Assembly (NCBI GenBank): GCA_012512505.1
Contig: JAAZEB010000263.1
Span: 1-33,617, forward strand
DNA length: 33,617 nt
Source of the DNA: Armatimonadota bacterium
Lineage (GTDB): Bacteria > Armatimonadota > JAAZEB01
Direction of reading: 5' to 3'
Position numbers and translations under genes: made by a program. The notes beneath the pieces are model-generated. The model was not told the DNA's origin. It ran no database searches and saw only the letters and a list, made by a program, of their open reading frames with translations. Of this stretch, positions 25,730 to 33,548 are shown in pieces (position 1 is the first letter of the stretch; the number at the start of each line of letters is the position of its first letter).

Positions 25730-26706
25730 GGCACGCCCCCGTCCTCCACAACGAGCCGACCGGGTTGCTCATCCGAAAGGCCGTCCGGATTGGTGATGAG
25801 CACCCCGTAGAATCCCAGCGGTGCTCCGGTGAGGTTGAAGGTGCCGGTGATCTGGTGATCTTCCGTCACGGAGACGTTGGTGGCGGTGATCCGGCCCTCC
25901 GGCCGCGTCAGCTTCAGGGTGGCGCCCGCGTGGATGTGGGTGCCGGATACCGTAATCGTCGCCGGCGCGTCGTTCTTCACGGTGGCTGGGCTGGCGCCAC
26001 CCACGTGAGGCCCGACTAGCAGCCGCACGTTCGGTCGTTCATCAGCGGGACCAGGCGCTGGGAGGGGGTTCCCTGACACCACGACTTGGGACGTGAGGGA
26101 GCGTGTCTCTTCTGTTGTTGATGGAAGGGACGACCGGCACAGACCAGCGAGCACGCGCTGCAGGCTGGAGAGACTGAACTCCACCAGCAGGTTGCGGGTG
26201 CCGTCGTAGGCAAACGGCTCATCGAACACGAATCGGCGCCAGCCTGTCGTGCCGGCTGGCTCACTCTCTCGGTAGTAGACTTGCACCCAATCCCCATCCA
26301 TCCAGGGGCGCGGCTTCCCCCCTCCCGGGTCAGGTGGAACGATAGATTGCTCGGTATGCGCCATTCGGATCGTCCAGTGATCGAGCGCTCGGGATGGCGC
26401 CCGGGACACATCCAGGTCCAGGGCGAGGATGCTCCCGCGAGTGCCGACCTCTGTCGCCAGGTAGATGGTCTGGCAGCGAGCCGCGAACGCTTGGGTGTTG
26501 AGGGGGAAAGCCCATGGCGACTCGCCGGTACCAATCGACTGCTCGTGGGCGCTGGCGGGTGGGGCGCCGGCGCCGAGGAGGGTGAGCAAGGCCAGGGGCA
26601 GTGCCCCGGCATGCCGGTAGTCTGGCGCGCGGCGTGCGTGGTGGGCACACCGGCGGAGGGCGCGTCCGGCAAGCCGGACGCGGGCGGGCAGCAGGAACAG
26701 GTGCAT
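25405..26706 (-). CDS. Secreted IPT/TIG + FN3 domain protein (copy B)
   Basis: This 433-aa paralog of the protein at 23671 has the same order: basic N-terminal region, hydrophobic signal core (ALPLALLTLLGAGAPPASA), jelly-roll-like domain (GWRRFVFDEPFAYDG), IPT/TIG domain (TVKNDAPATITVSGTH onward) and FN3-like C-terminal domain with a basic tail (SSRGKRRK). GGGAGG precedes the ATG. Jelly-roll and IPT parts are clearly divergent from copy A, while the last 108 residues differ at only three positions. It lies 75 nt downstream of the HprK-like gene on the same strand. Divergent outer domains on a common base would suit different binding targets; that is inference. Confidence 0.85.
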   Translation of the reverse strand: MHLFLLPARVRLAGRALRRCAHHARRAPDYRHAGALPLALLTLLGAGAPPASAHEQSIGTGESPWAFPLNTQAFAARCQTIYLATEVGTRGSILALDLDVSRAPSRALDHWTIRMAHTEQSIVPPDPGGGKPRPWMDGDWVQVYYRESEPAGTTGWRRFVFDEPFAYDGTRNLLVEFSLSSLQRVLAGLCRSSLPSTTEETRSLTSQVVVSGNPLPAPGPADERPNVRLLVGPHVGGASPATVKNDAPATITVSGTHIHAGATLKLTRPEGRITATNVSVTEDHQITGTFNLTGAPLGFYGVLITNPDGLSDEQPGRLVVEDGGVPLAAAVGRLRATRAPSGKVTVEWTPEEGSDVAGYHVLRAARLEGPFPRVTPRLIPPGSRTCRLVDGGARGRAGQYYCLEVRHTSGRVQRLAPVSVSAPAASSRGKRRK

Positions 26707-26781
26707 CGGTGGAACCTCCCTCGTTCGTCACCGGTGTCCGAGGATGACGAATGCGGCGCGTTGGCACCGGCCGGCACTGTC

Positions 26782-27867
26782 TCAGTACTCGGAAGGCAGG
26801 GTGGTGCCGCGGCCGCGGCAAAGCGAGTCCACCAGCGCGACGGTAGCGGCCAGTGGCCCGGGCCGCAGGCTTATGGGCACCGTGTCCTGCAGAACTGCTC
26901 CTAGCTCCTTGAGAAAGGGGAATAACCCCCCTTGCGGGGTGTTGCCGCCGGGCCGGTTCAGGGCGGCGGCGGCGAGCGACAGCCAGGCGGCCGACGGCGC
27001 TATTGCCTCGGCGCGTGGCGGCGCCTCAAAGCTGGGCCGCGCGGTCGGCGCAGTGTCGGTGCCCAGCAGCAAGACGTTCTCCTGCTGGCACGCCTGCGCC
27101 CAACGCCGCAGCGGCCCAGGTGAGAGAACTCGCTCCCAGGAGAGCGTCACGAATCCCTCGCTGGCGGCTACCCGAGCCCCGGCCAACTCGGGGTCGGTGG
27201 CGAGCCTCCGCGTGAGGGCCGGGGTCAGGTGGCTCACGGCCACGCGGCTCGGCTCGGTCTGTGCACTGGTCGGCAAGATGAACACGTGCCGAATCGGCAC
27301 CTTCAAGTGCGCGATCTCCGGCTGCCAGCAGAAGCGCGTCTCCTCCCCCGCGAGCGACCAGGGCTGAGACCGCTCCCGCAGCTCCGGCAGCAGGCACAGC
27401 GTCTGTGGGCGGATGAGCACCCCCCGGGGGAACGACTCCAGGAGGCCGGTGGTCCGGTCGATCGCGGCCACCTCATCCGACAGCCACTGGTAGCCCTGTC
27501 GCGAGAGGGCCAGCGCCAGGGTAGTCTTGCCGGCGCCGCTCTCGCCCACGATCAGCACGCCGCCATGCGGGCCGGCCAACGCCGCCGCGTGCAGCAGCCA
27601 GTGGGTGCTGACGCGAGTCACGATCTCGGTGAAGATCAACTCCTCCGCCAGCGTCTCTCCTGCCCCCGGCGCGGCCAGTTGGCGGGTGCTGCCGCAGCTG
27701 ATGGCGCGCACGCCCGCCGCCGCCGAGACCTGCAGCCGCAGCGGTGCCGCGGCCGATACCGGCACCAGCGCCGGCCGGTAAAGATACGCGAGCGCCTCCC
27801 ACAGCCGGTCGCTGTCGCACTCAACCACCGCCTCGGAATCGAGAAATCGCAGACCAAGGGAGGGCAC
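26782..27867 (-). CDS. HprK-like P-loop kinase of a PqqD/radical SAM cluster
   Basis: This 361-aa protein resembles the HPr-kinase C-terminal (HprK-related) family. The Walker A motif is GESGAGKTT (108-116) after LLHAAAL, and LSDEVAAID (129-137) follows as in HprK/P. The N-terminal 80 residues are divergent and do not look like the classical HprK N-domain. Such HprK-related proteins sit next to PqqD-like and NTP_transf_5 genes in HPr-rel-A-type systems and are related to kinases that phosphorylate RiPP precursors. Its substrate here is unknown; the 66-aa peptide is a candidate. GTG 27867 starts 4 nt after the radical SAM gene stop, with GGGAG about 10 nt upstream, so the two are translationally linked. 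The frame stays open to 28044, but this overlaps the radical SAM gene. Confidence 0.82.
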   Translation of the reverse strand: MPSLGLRFLDSEAVVECDSDRLWEALAYLYRPALVPVSAAAPLRLQVSAAAGVRAISCGSTRQLAAPGAGETLAEELIFTEIVTRVSTHWLLHAAALAGPHGGVLIVGESGAGKTTLALALSRQGYQWLSDEVAAIDRTTGLLESFPRGVLIRPQTLCLLPELRERSQPWSLAGEETRFCWQPEIAHLKVPIRHVFILPTSAQTEPSRVAVSHLTPALTRRLATDPELAGARVAASEGFVTLSWERVLSPGPLRRWAQACQQENVLLLGTDTAPTARPSFEAPPRAEAIAPSAAWLSLAAAALNRPGGNTPQGGLFPFLKELGAVLQDTVPISLRPGPLAATVALVDSLCRGRGTTLPSEY

Positions 27868-27871
27868 GGCG

Positions 27872-29242
27872 TCAGGACTCCCTCGCCACCGGCGACGCCT
27901 GCCGGCGCTCCTCGGCCCAGCCGAACAACGTCTGCGCGTAGTACTCCCGGCGGACGGCGCAGAGGTCATCGTGCTGCCACCAGTCTGCCTGGTGCAGCCA
28001 GGCCAGGCCGGGGCAGGACGCGCGACAGTAGCGGCGCCACTCACAGGCCCGGCATTCGGCGATGCGCTCTACTCGGGCGGGCACCAGCGCCCGCAGTTGC
28101 CGGGCCGCCGGCGAGGCGAGCGCCGCCGCCAACCCCTCGGCCTCCGTGTTGCCGAGGCGGTAGCGGGCATCCGCCAACAGGATGCAGGGGTAAACGCTGC
28201 CATCCACATCGATGAGCGCGCACTCCCCGGCTTCCAGCGGGCAGGTGGTCTCCCGGGGATCGCCACAGCCCGCCACGACGATCCGCTCGTGGTGCGCGCG
28301 CAGCAGCGGGCGCAGGGCGCGCACCAGGGCCACGCGCTCCTCGGCGAAAGTTGAGAGTTGCTCCCAGTTTCCGACCGCGCAGCCGCGGGGCGCCAGCCAG
28401 ATCAGGTAGAGGCGGCCGACCCCGAGGGTGAACGCCTGCTGGGCCAGCGTGCTGATATGCGCCAGGTTGTGGCGGTTGACGCAGGTGCTCCACGTCATGC
28501 GCGGCACAACGCCGCGATCCAGCAGGCGCTGGATTCCCGCCATCGTTCGGGCGTAGGCGCCCGGCCCCCTCAAGGCGTCGTGGGTCTCCGCGTCTGGTCC
28601 ATCCAGGCTCACCTGAACATGCACCCCGGCGTCGGCGAGGAAGTCGGCCGCTTCCTCACTGACCAGGGTGCCGTTGGTCACCACCGTCACCTCAAACCGC
28701 GCGGTGGCCGCGCTCACGATCGAGCGCCACTGCGGGTGGGTGAGGATCTCGCCGCCCGTCAGGACGACCGACACGGCCCCCGCGGCCTGACACTGGTCGA
28801 GGCGTGCCTGGAGGACGGGGAAGGGAACCGGCCGCCCTTGCAGCACCCCTTCGGAGGCGGGCGACTGGAAGCAGTGCCGGCAGGTGAGGTTGCAGCCGGC
28901 GGTGGTGTGAAGGGTGACGCGCAGCCGGACGGCGGTCTCCTCGCGCGGGCGGCACTCCGGCGCGGGGGTGGGCCGCTCGTCCAGCAGCAAGCCGGCCCGC
29001 TGCAGTTGCTGGAGGTAGCGGGAGACATCTTGCTCCGCGCGCTGCACCGTCACGGCATAGCGCCGGGCCAGGTCGCGCGCCAGATCACGCCAGCTCACCT
29101 CCCCGGTGCAGCTTTGGGCCAGGCGGCAGCCGAGCGCATCGACCACGCACCAGGTGCCCCGGGCCGGGCTGAGGAGCAGAAAGAGGTCTCCCTGCTGCTG
29201 GATGGTGGTATCAGGCAGCAAGCGCGGGTGTTCAGGGAGCAT
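27872..29242 (-). CDS. Radical SAM/SPASM peptide maturase with N-terminal PqqD-like domain
   Basis: This 456-aa protein begins with a PqqD-like winged-helix domain (about 1-90, ending LLLDE), used in RiPP systems to bind leader peptides. The radical SAM domain has CNLTCRHC (Cys117, 121, 124) for the 4Fe-4S cluster, LTGGE (161-165) and VSLDG. The C-terminal SPASM region binds auxiliary clusters through Cys334, 341, 353, 397, 400, 406, 410 and 428 (CALIDVDGSVYPC, CRACEWRRYCRASC). This architecture is typical of enzymes such as PqqE and sactionine or ranthipeptide synthases. GGAGGAGG lies 8 nt before ATG 29242. It overlaps the end of the small PqqD gene by 11 nt, which implies translational coupling. 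The modification made is unknown. Confidence 0.92.
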   Translation of the reverse strand: MLPEHPRLLPDTTIQQQGDLFLLLSPARGTWCVVDALGCRLAQSCTGEVSWRDLARDLARRYAVTVQRAEQDVSRYLQQLQRAGLLLDERPTPAPECRPREETAVRLRVTLHTTAGCNLTCRHCFQSPASEGVLQGRPVPFPVLQARLDQCQAAGAVSVVLTGGEILTHPQWRSIVSAATARFEVTVVTNGTLVSEEAADFLADAGVHVQVSLDGPDAETHDALRGPGAYARTMAGIQRLLDRGVVPRMTWSTCVNRHNLAHISTLAQQAFTLGVGRLYLIWLAPRGCAVGNWEQLSTFAEERVALVRALRPLLRAHHERIVVAGCGDPRETTCPLEAGECALIDVDGSVYPCILLADARYRLGNTEAEGLAAALASPAARQLRALVPARVERIAECRACEWRRYCRASCPGLAWLHQADWWQHDDLCAVRREYYAQTLFGWAEERRQASPVARES

Positions 29243-29564
29243 TGGGGGGCCCTCCTCCAGGGCCGCCATCAACCAGGAGACCGGCCGCGTGGAGGCTGGC
29301 GACCGTTGCGGCCACCTGCGCCTCGATGTGCGGCTCCGCCGCGGTGTCGAAGCGGGCGCGCACGGCGGCGCTGATGTCGGCCACGCTCCGCGTGCCATCG
29401 CACTGCTGCCAGATGAAGTGGGCCGTGCGATTGAGGACCCCTACCTGACCGCTGGTCTGGTGGTAAAGGAGAACTTCGTGGCCGAGTGACTGTTCCTGGA
29501 CGGTGGATTCCCGCAGGGGAAGGGATGGCGAAGTTGGGTTCTTGGGCATCGGCGTCATGTCCAT
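29232..29564 (-). CDS. Stand-alone PqqD-like RiPP recognition protein
   Basis: This protein of about 110 aa is PqqD-like over residues 30-97: HEVLLYHQTSGQVGVLNRTA, then FIWQQCDGTRSVADISAAV and a helix ending AAGLLVDG. Such proteins bind precursor leader peptides and present them to the maturase. The first 20 residues are Pro/Met-rich and look disordered; the last ten are Gly/Pro-rich. The start is unclear: ATG 29564, 29558 and 29549 and GTG 29576 are all possible, and none has a good Shine-Dalgarno. It is the first gene of the 11-kb - strand block, and the next gene begins inside its last codons. It resembles the PqqD_rel_X type of HPr-rel-A systems. Confidence 0.82.
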   Translation of the reverse strand: MDMTPMPKNPTSPSLPLRESTVQEQSLGHEVLLYHQTSGQVGVLNRTAHFIWQQCDGTRSVADISAAVRARFDTAAEPHIEAQVAATVASLHAAGLLVDGGPGGGPPNAP

Positions 29565-30024
29565 CGTTGCGAACACAAGGCGTTAGCAGACAGACGCGAC
29601 CTTTGGTAGGTAGGCCGCGGGAAACATCCCACGCGCGAGGCAGGAGACCATTGTGCCTCAGCACTGCGCCTGGGTGCACCTGGCCGGGGGATGCCTCTAG
29701 CTCCTGCCGCCGCCGCGTGTTGGCAGCAACCGCCAACGTCTCACCCACCCACTTCGCGGTAAGCTTCCGACTCTCCTGTGGCTGCCTCTGTGAATTTGCT
29801 GCCTTGATGGCGAGGTTTTGCCTTGGGGCGCGGGAGTGCGCCCTGCAGAAGGCAGGCCGGGACGGAGAACGGCCCCTACGCAGCCGGGTGCGGTGAGCGT
29901 GAAGGCGCCCCTCCGTTCGCGCTTGCCAGTGGCCCGCCGTACTTCCATTCCTGAGCATTCATCCCCGTTTGCAGGGGCTTCACCGGGGCGAGGAGTGCCG
30001 AGCCGTTGGCGCGAAAGGGGAGCC
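29565..30024. other. Divergent intergenic region of the RiPP-like cluster
   Basis: These 460 nt separate the first gene of the - strand block from a + strand hydrolase. I find no convincing -10/-35 pair on either strand and no coding sequence with a ribosome site. Weak structures are present: GTTGGC/GCCAAC around 29718-29737 and GGGCGC/GCGCCC around 29826-29843. The promoters for both directions should lie here. Confidence 0.5.
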
Positions 30025-32244
30025 ATGTTTCAAAACACTGCGACACGCGCGGCGCTGGCCGCCGTCATCACCTGCTTGCTGGGCATCGTGGGGCCTACCG
30101 GCGCCCAGGACGACCCGGAGGTTGTCCTCGGGCCGTTCGAGGAAGTGGCCGTCGTCGAGGACTTCCCCGCCGACCGGCAGGCGCACTGGAAACCGAGCGC
30201 CGGGAGCAACGTGGTTTACGCCGTCGAGGCCGGATGCGAGCTGCCGGGGGTGGCCGCCACCCTGCTGCGGCTGCACCCCCGCCAGCAAAACCGCTCCGAT
30301 TCCGAGCCGAGCCACAACTGGTTTCAGATCGCCCGCGACGATCTCCCGGCGGGGGCGGTGCCGGCGGGCATTGATGGCTTTCGCTTCCTGCTGGCCTCCC
30401 ATGCCGAGGCGCAGTGGTGGATCCAGGTGAACCTCACCACCCGCGACGGCCAGACCTTCTCCACGCTGCTGGCCGACCACAGCTTCCCGGCCGGCCGCAT
30501 CGTCGAGTACACCGTGCCACTGGCCGAGTTCCGCTCGGAGCAGCAGGAGAGCCTGACGGCGGAGCGGGCGCGCGGCCTCCGCGGCATCGCCTTCACCCTG
30601 AGCACGCCGGGCACCGCGCTTTATATCGACCGCGTCTCCGTCTACCGGCAGGCCCGGCTCTCCGCCTGGCTCGACCTCACTACCTCCCGCCCGCAAACCA
30701 ACCTCTTCCAGCGCACCGACCCGGTGGCGCTCACCTTCCGCGTGGGGGGCACGCCTCCGGCCGCGGCCCGCGGCTTCCGCGTCGAAGTGCGCGACTTCTG
30801 GGCGAAGGTGGTCCAGCGCCATACCGTGCGCCTGACCAACGCGCGTGAGTACACCCTGGACGCCACCCCCAAGACGCACGGCTACTACGAAGTGCGCGCC
30901 TTCTGGACCGACGCGGCCGGGAAGGACCTGCAGCCGCACTCGTGCCTGCGCGCCGAGGGAACCGTTCCGGCCGGAACCGGCACCTTCTCGGTGGTGCCGG
31001 GCACGGTGGCGGAGAACGTGGCCCGGTTCAAGCGTCTTGGCGCCCGCGCCTTCTTCGGCCTCCATGGTGACTTCCTCGGCCTGGCCGACCACGTGGGCCT
31101 CGCCTGGCGGTTCGACTACCTCGGCTGGCGCTGGATCGAGCCCGAGCGACCCGACCGCTCGGCTGGCCCGGCGACCTGGGCGCGTGACCTGGTGAAGAAC
31201 GCCCCGGAGCCAGACTACCGCTTCCACATCCTGCCGTTTCGCGGCAACCTGCGCAGCGAGATCCCCGCCTGGGCGTTGCGGCAAGGCGACGAAGCGCCCC
31301 CCTTCGCCGACTGGGAAGATTACCTGGCGATGCTGCGCGACTACGTGCGGGCGGAGAAACAGCTTTACCCCCACATGAAGCCACGCCTCTACGGCGGCGC
31401 CTGGGAAGTGAACCTGAACATGCCGCCCTACGCGAGCCAGCCGCCGGAGTTCACTCCTGCCCAGGTGGTGGAGCTTTTCCGGCGCACCCGCGCCGTGGTG
31501 AAGGCGGAGGATCCCGACGGGTGGGTGCTGGGTCCCTGCCCCTCGGTGATCGACCTGGAATGGTTCGAGCGGCTGTTCCAGGCCGGGGTGCTGCGCTACC
31601 TGGATGGCATCGAGACCCACGGCTACTGCGAGCGCGTCTTTACCCCGGAGGAGAACGACTTCCCCGGCAAGCTGGCGCGGCTGCGGGCGCTGATGCGGCG
31701 CTATGGCGGCCGGGTGCTGCCGATCTACTGCACCGAGGCGGGCCACCCCGGCATCCTCGGCGCCCAGATCACCCACCACTCCCAGGCGCAGCGGATGGTC
31801 CGCACCGCCATCATCCTGAAGGGCGAGGGCGTGCGCGTCTTCCTCCCCTTCTACGGCATTGACTACGCCCGCGCGGGCTACTGGGGCTTCTGCTTCAACA
31901 AAGAGGTGGATCCCCCGGCCGGCCCGTGGTCCACGAAGCGCATCAGCCCCAAGCCGATGGTGAACGCCGTCGCCGCCTGCGTGCGGCTGCTGGAGGGTGC
32001 CGCCCCCAAAGCGCGCTTGCGCACCCTGGGAGACGACGTGTGGGCCTACACCTTCACCCGCGATGGCACCACTATCACCGCCGTGTGGACCCCTGGCAAA
32101 GCCAGGACGGTGCGGCTTCCGGTTGGCAAGGCGCCCTCGGTGGAAGTGGTGAACCTGATCGGCCACTCGCGCCGGGTGAAGGCCAGCGGCGGCGCCATCC
32201 GCCTGCCGATTGACGGCTCGCCGCAGTACGTCTGCTACCGGTAG
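30025..32244 (+). CDS. Secreted clan GH-A-like glycoside hydrolase
   Basis: This 739-aa exported protein has a signal peptide (AALAAVITCLLGIVGPTGA, about 9-27). A carbohydrate-binding-like beta sandwich follows (about 35-215, with FLLASHAEAQWWIQVNL), then an Ig-like segment (about 220-320), a TIM-barrel-like domain (about 325-640) and a C-terminal beta domain. YGGAWEVN (Glu461) and IYCTEAG (Glu571) are placed like the acid/base and nucleophile of GH39/GH-A enzymes, but the usual NEP is replaced by AWE. The overall plan parallels the hydrolase at 409, without LamG. GGGGAG lies just before the ATG. Open sequence to 29818 precedes the signal peptide and is not coding. Substrate unknown; not confidently assigned to a GH family. 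Confidence 0.8.
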   Translation: MFQNTATRAALAAVITCLLGIVGPTGAQDDPEVVLGPFEEVAVVEDFPADRQAHWKPSAGSNVVYAVEAGCELPGVAATLLRLHPRQQNRSDSEPSHNWFQIARDDLPAGAVPAGIDGFRFLLASHAEAQWWIQVNLTTRDGQTFSTLLADHSFPAGRIVEYTVPLAEFRSEQQESLTAERARGLRGIAFTLSTPGTALYIDRVSVYRQARLSAWLDLTTSRPQTNLFQRTDPVALTFRVGGTPPAAARGFRVEVRDFWAKVVQRHTVRLTNAREYTLDATPKTHGYYEVRAFWTDAAGKDLQPHSCLRAEGTVPAGTGTFSVVPGTVAENVARFKRLGARAFFGLHGDFLGLADHVGLAWRFDYLGWRWIEPERPDRSAGPATWARDLVKNAPEPDYRFHILPFRGNLRSEIPAWALRQGDEAPPFADWEDYLAMLRDYVRAEKQLYPHMKPRLYGGAWEVNLNMPPYASQPPEFTPAQVVELFRRTRAVVKAEDPDGWVLGPCPSVIDLEWFERLFQAGVLRYLDGIETHGYCERVFTPEENDFPGKLARLRALMRRYGGRVLPIYCTEAGHPGILGAQITHHSQAQRMVRTAIILKGEGVRVFLPFYGIDYARAGYWGFCFNKEVDPPAGPWSTKRISPKPMVNAVAACVRLLEGAAPKARLRTLGDDVWAYTFTRDGTTITAVWTPGKARTVRLPVGKAPSVEVVNLIGHSRRVKASGGAIRLPIDGSPQYVCYR

Positions 32245-32251
32245 TCGGTCA

Positions 32252-32307
32252 CTCTGCTTCTGAGCAGAGCAGTCAGGCAGAACGGGGCGACCGGGCGCGC
32301 CGCCCCG
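32252..32307. terminator. Two small hairpins between convergent genes
   Basis: CTCTGC/GCAGAG (32252-32257 with 32264-32269) and CGGGGCG/CGCCCCG (32283-32289 with 32301-32307) lie in the 83-nt gap between the hydrolase stop and the DUF2961 gene stop. Neither has a T-tract, so they are only weak terminator candidates. Confidence 0.35.
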
Positions 32308-32327
32308 CTCGGTGCGGTGGCTGCCGG

Positions 32328-33410
32328 TCAGATCACTTCTAGGTAGTCCTTGTCCGGCAAGGGCGGGAAGGGCGCCGTCGGCAGCGTCTGGTACCAGTAG
32401 GCCACGGAGGCGATGTCGTCTTGCAGCGGCAGGTAGCGGCCGCCGCTGCGCCACCCGAGAGCCTGGATCGTCACCCGCAGGTCTTGCTCGAAGCGGATCG
32501 GGTCCATGATGTGCCAGCGGTAGAGCCCAAAGCGCTGCTGCGACTGGTAGAGGCCATCCGGGCGGATCACCTGTGGCAGGCCGGAGTAGGGCGTGGTGAA
32601 CTCGCGGTAGCCCCCGTTCTCCTTGCCTACGTCGAAGTTGTAGGAGCCGCAGAAATAATCCTCGGTGCCGGTGCCGCAGATGGTGGGGAAGTCGCGGTCG
32701 CCATCCAGGTAGAACTTGATCTCGCCCTCGCCCCACCAGCCGGTGTTGTTCACGCCCCAGGCCAGGTAAGTGCCCACGTACTGCCCCTGGCCGCGCACGC
32801 CATCGAGAATAGAGTACACCTCTTTATAGGGGAGCGGATTGGTGCGGCGGAACTGCGCGTGGAAGTAAGCGCAATCGTCGGGCACCTCGGTGAGCGTGTA
32901 GTCCACCTGGTAGTAGAGCGTCATCGGTTCCGTCGCGATGTTAGTCATCGTCATGCGGCAGCGCTTGCGGAACGGCATCTCCCAATAGCAGTTGAAGGCG
33001 CTGCCGGGGTTGACACACACTGCCAGTGAGGAGATCTGGGCGTACTTCCCCCAGCCGCAGGCAAAGAAATCGCCAACAGGGCACTCCACGGAGGGTACTT
33101 CCTGGTCATCCCAGTAAAGGCGCAGGATGCTGAAGCGCCAGGGGCCGGTGGGGGTGAGCCAGATGTGCTGGATGGCACCGGGGCCGGTGATGTCCGCCAT
33201 GGTGAAGGTCTCGCCCGGCTCGATGCGCACCGAGGGGGAGACCTTCCAGCCCTGCCCCAGTTCCCGGGCGCAGGCGGCGCCGGTGCCCTCGGTGGCCCGG
33301 CCGCCCTGGCCCTTCTCCCCACTGAAGTTCTCCGGGCTGATCGAGCGCGTCTTCGCGCGGGACAGCCGCGACAGGTTGCCCAGGTTCATGCCAAGTCCAT
33401 TGAACGCCAT
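32328..33410 (-). CDS. DUF2961 / GH172-family protein
   Basis: This 360-aa protein matches DUF2961, now partly classified as GH172, whose characterised members act on alpha-D-fructofuranosides or alpha-D-arabinofuranosides. Diagnostic segments are the opening GLGMNLGNLSRLSRAKTRSI, the ITGPGAIQHIWLTP strand, LYWDDQEVPSVECPVGDFF, and GTGTEDYFCGSYNF in the middle. The family forms double jelly rolls that assemble into oligomers. There is no signal peptide, so it is probably cytoplasmic. GAGGAGG lies 5 nt before ATG 33410; the longer open frame to 33515 adds only low-complexity sequence. It follows another - strand gene by 138 nt and is convergent with the hydrolase, which supports a furanoside-degrading role. 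The specific substrate is unknown. Confidence 0.93.
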   Translation of the reverse strand: MAFNGLGMNLGNLSRLSRAKTRSISPENFSGEKGQGGRATEGTGAACARELGQGWKVSPSVRIEPGETFTMADITGPGAIQHIWLTPTGPWRFSILRLYWDDQEVPSVECPVGDFFACGWGKYAQISSLAVCVNPGSAFNCYWEMPFRKRCRMTMTNIATEPMTLYYQVDYTLTEVPDDCAYFHAQFRRTNPLPYKEVYSILDGVRGQGQYVGTYLAWGVNNTGWWGEGEIKFYLDGDRDFPTICGTGTEDYFCGSYNFDVGKENGGYREFTTPYSGLPQVIRPDGLYQSQQRFGLYRWHIMDPIRFEQDLRVTIQALGWRSGGRYLPLQDDIASVAYWYQTLPTAPFPPLPDKDYLEVI

Positions 33411-33548
33411 GTGTGCCTCCTCAAACGGACGCAGAGGGGACGCGCCCCCTCCACCCGGCCGCGAAGGGCCGCGAACGCCCGGACCGGCCGCCAGAAGGGC
33501 ATCATTCCGGTCCATCAGCGCGCCCCCATGTACTCTTCGGCCGTGCTG

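Noticed and set aside
29980-32736. 918-codon - strand open frame opposite the hydrolase at 30025
   Set aside because: It is a codon-bias shadow of the + strand hydrolase and overlaps the DUF2961 gene; no domain or ribosome site.
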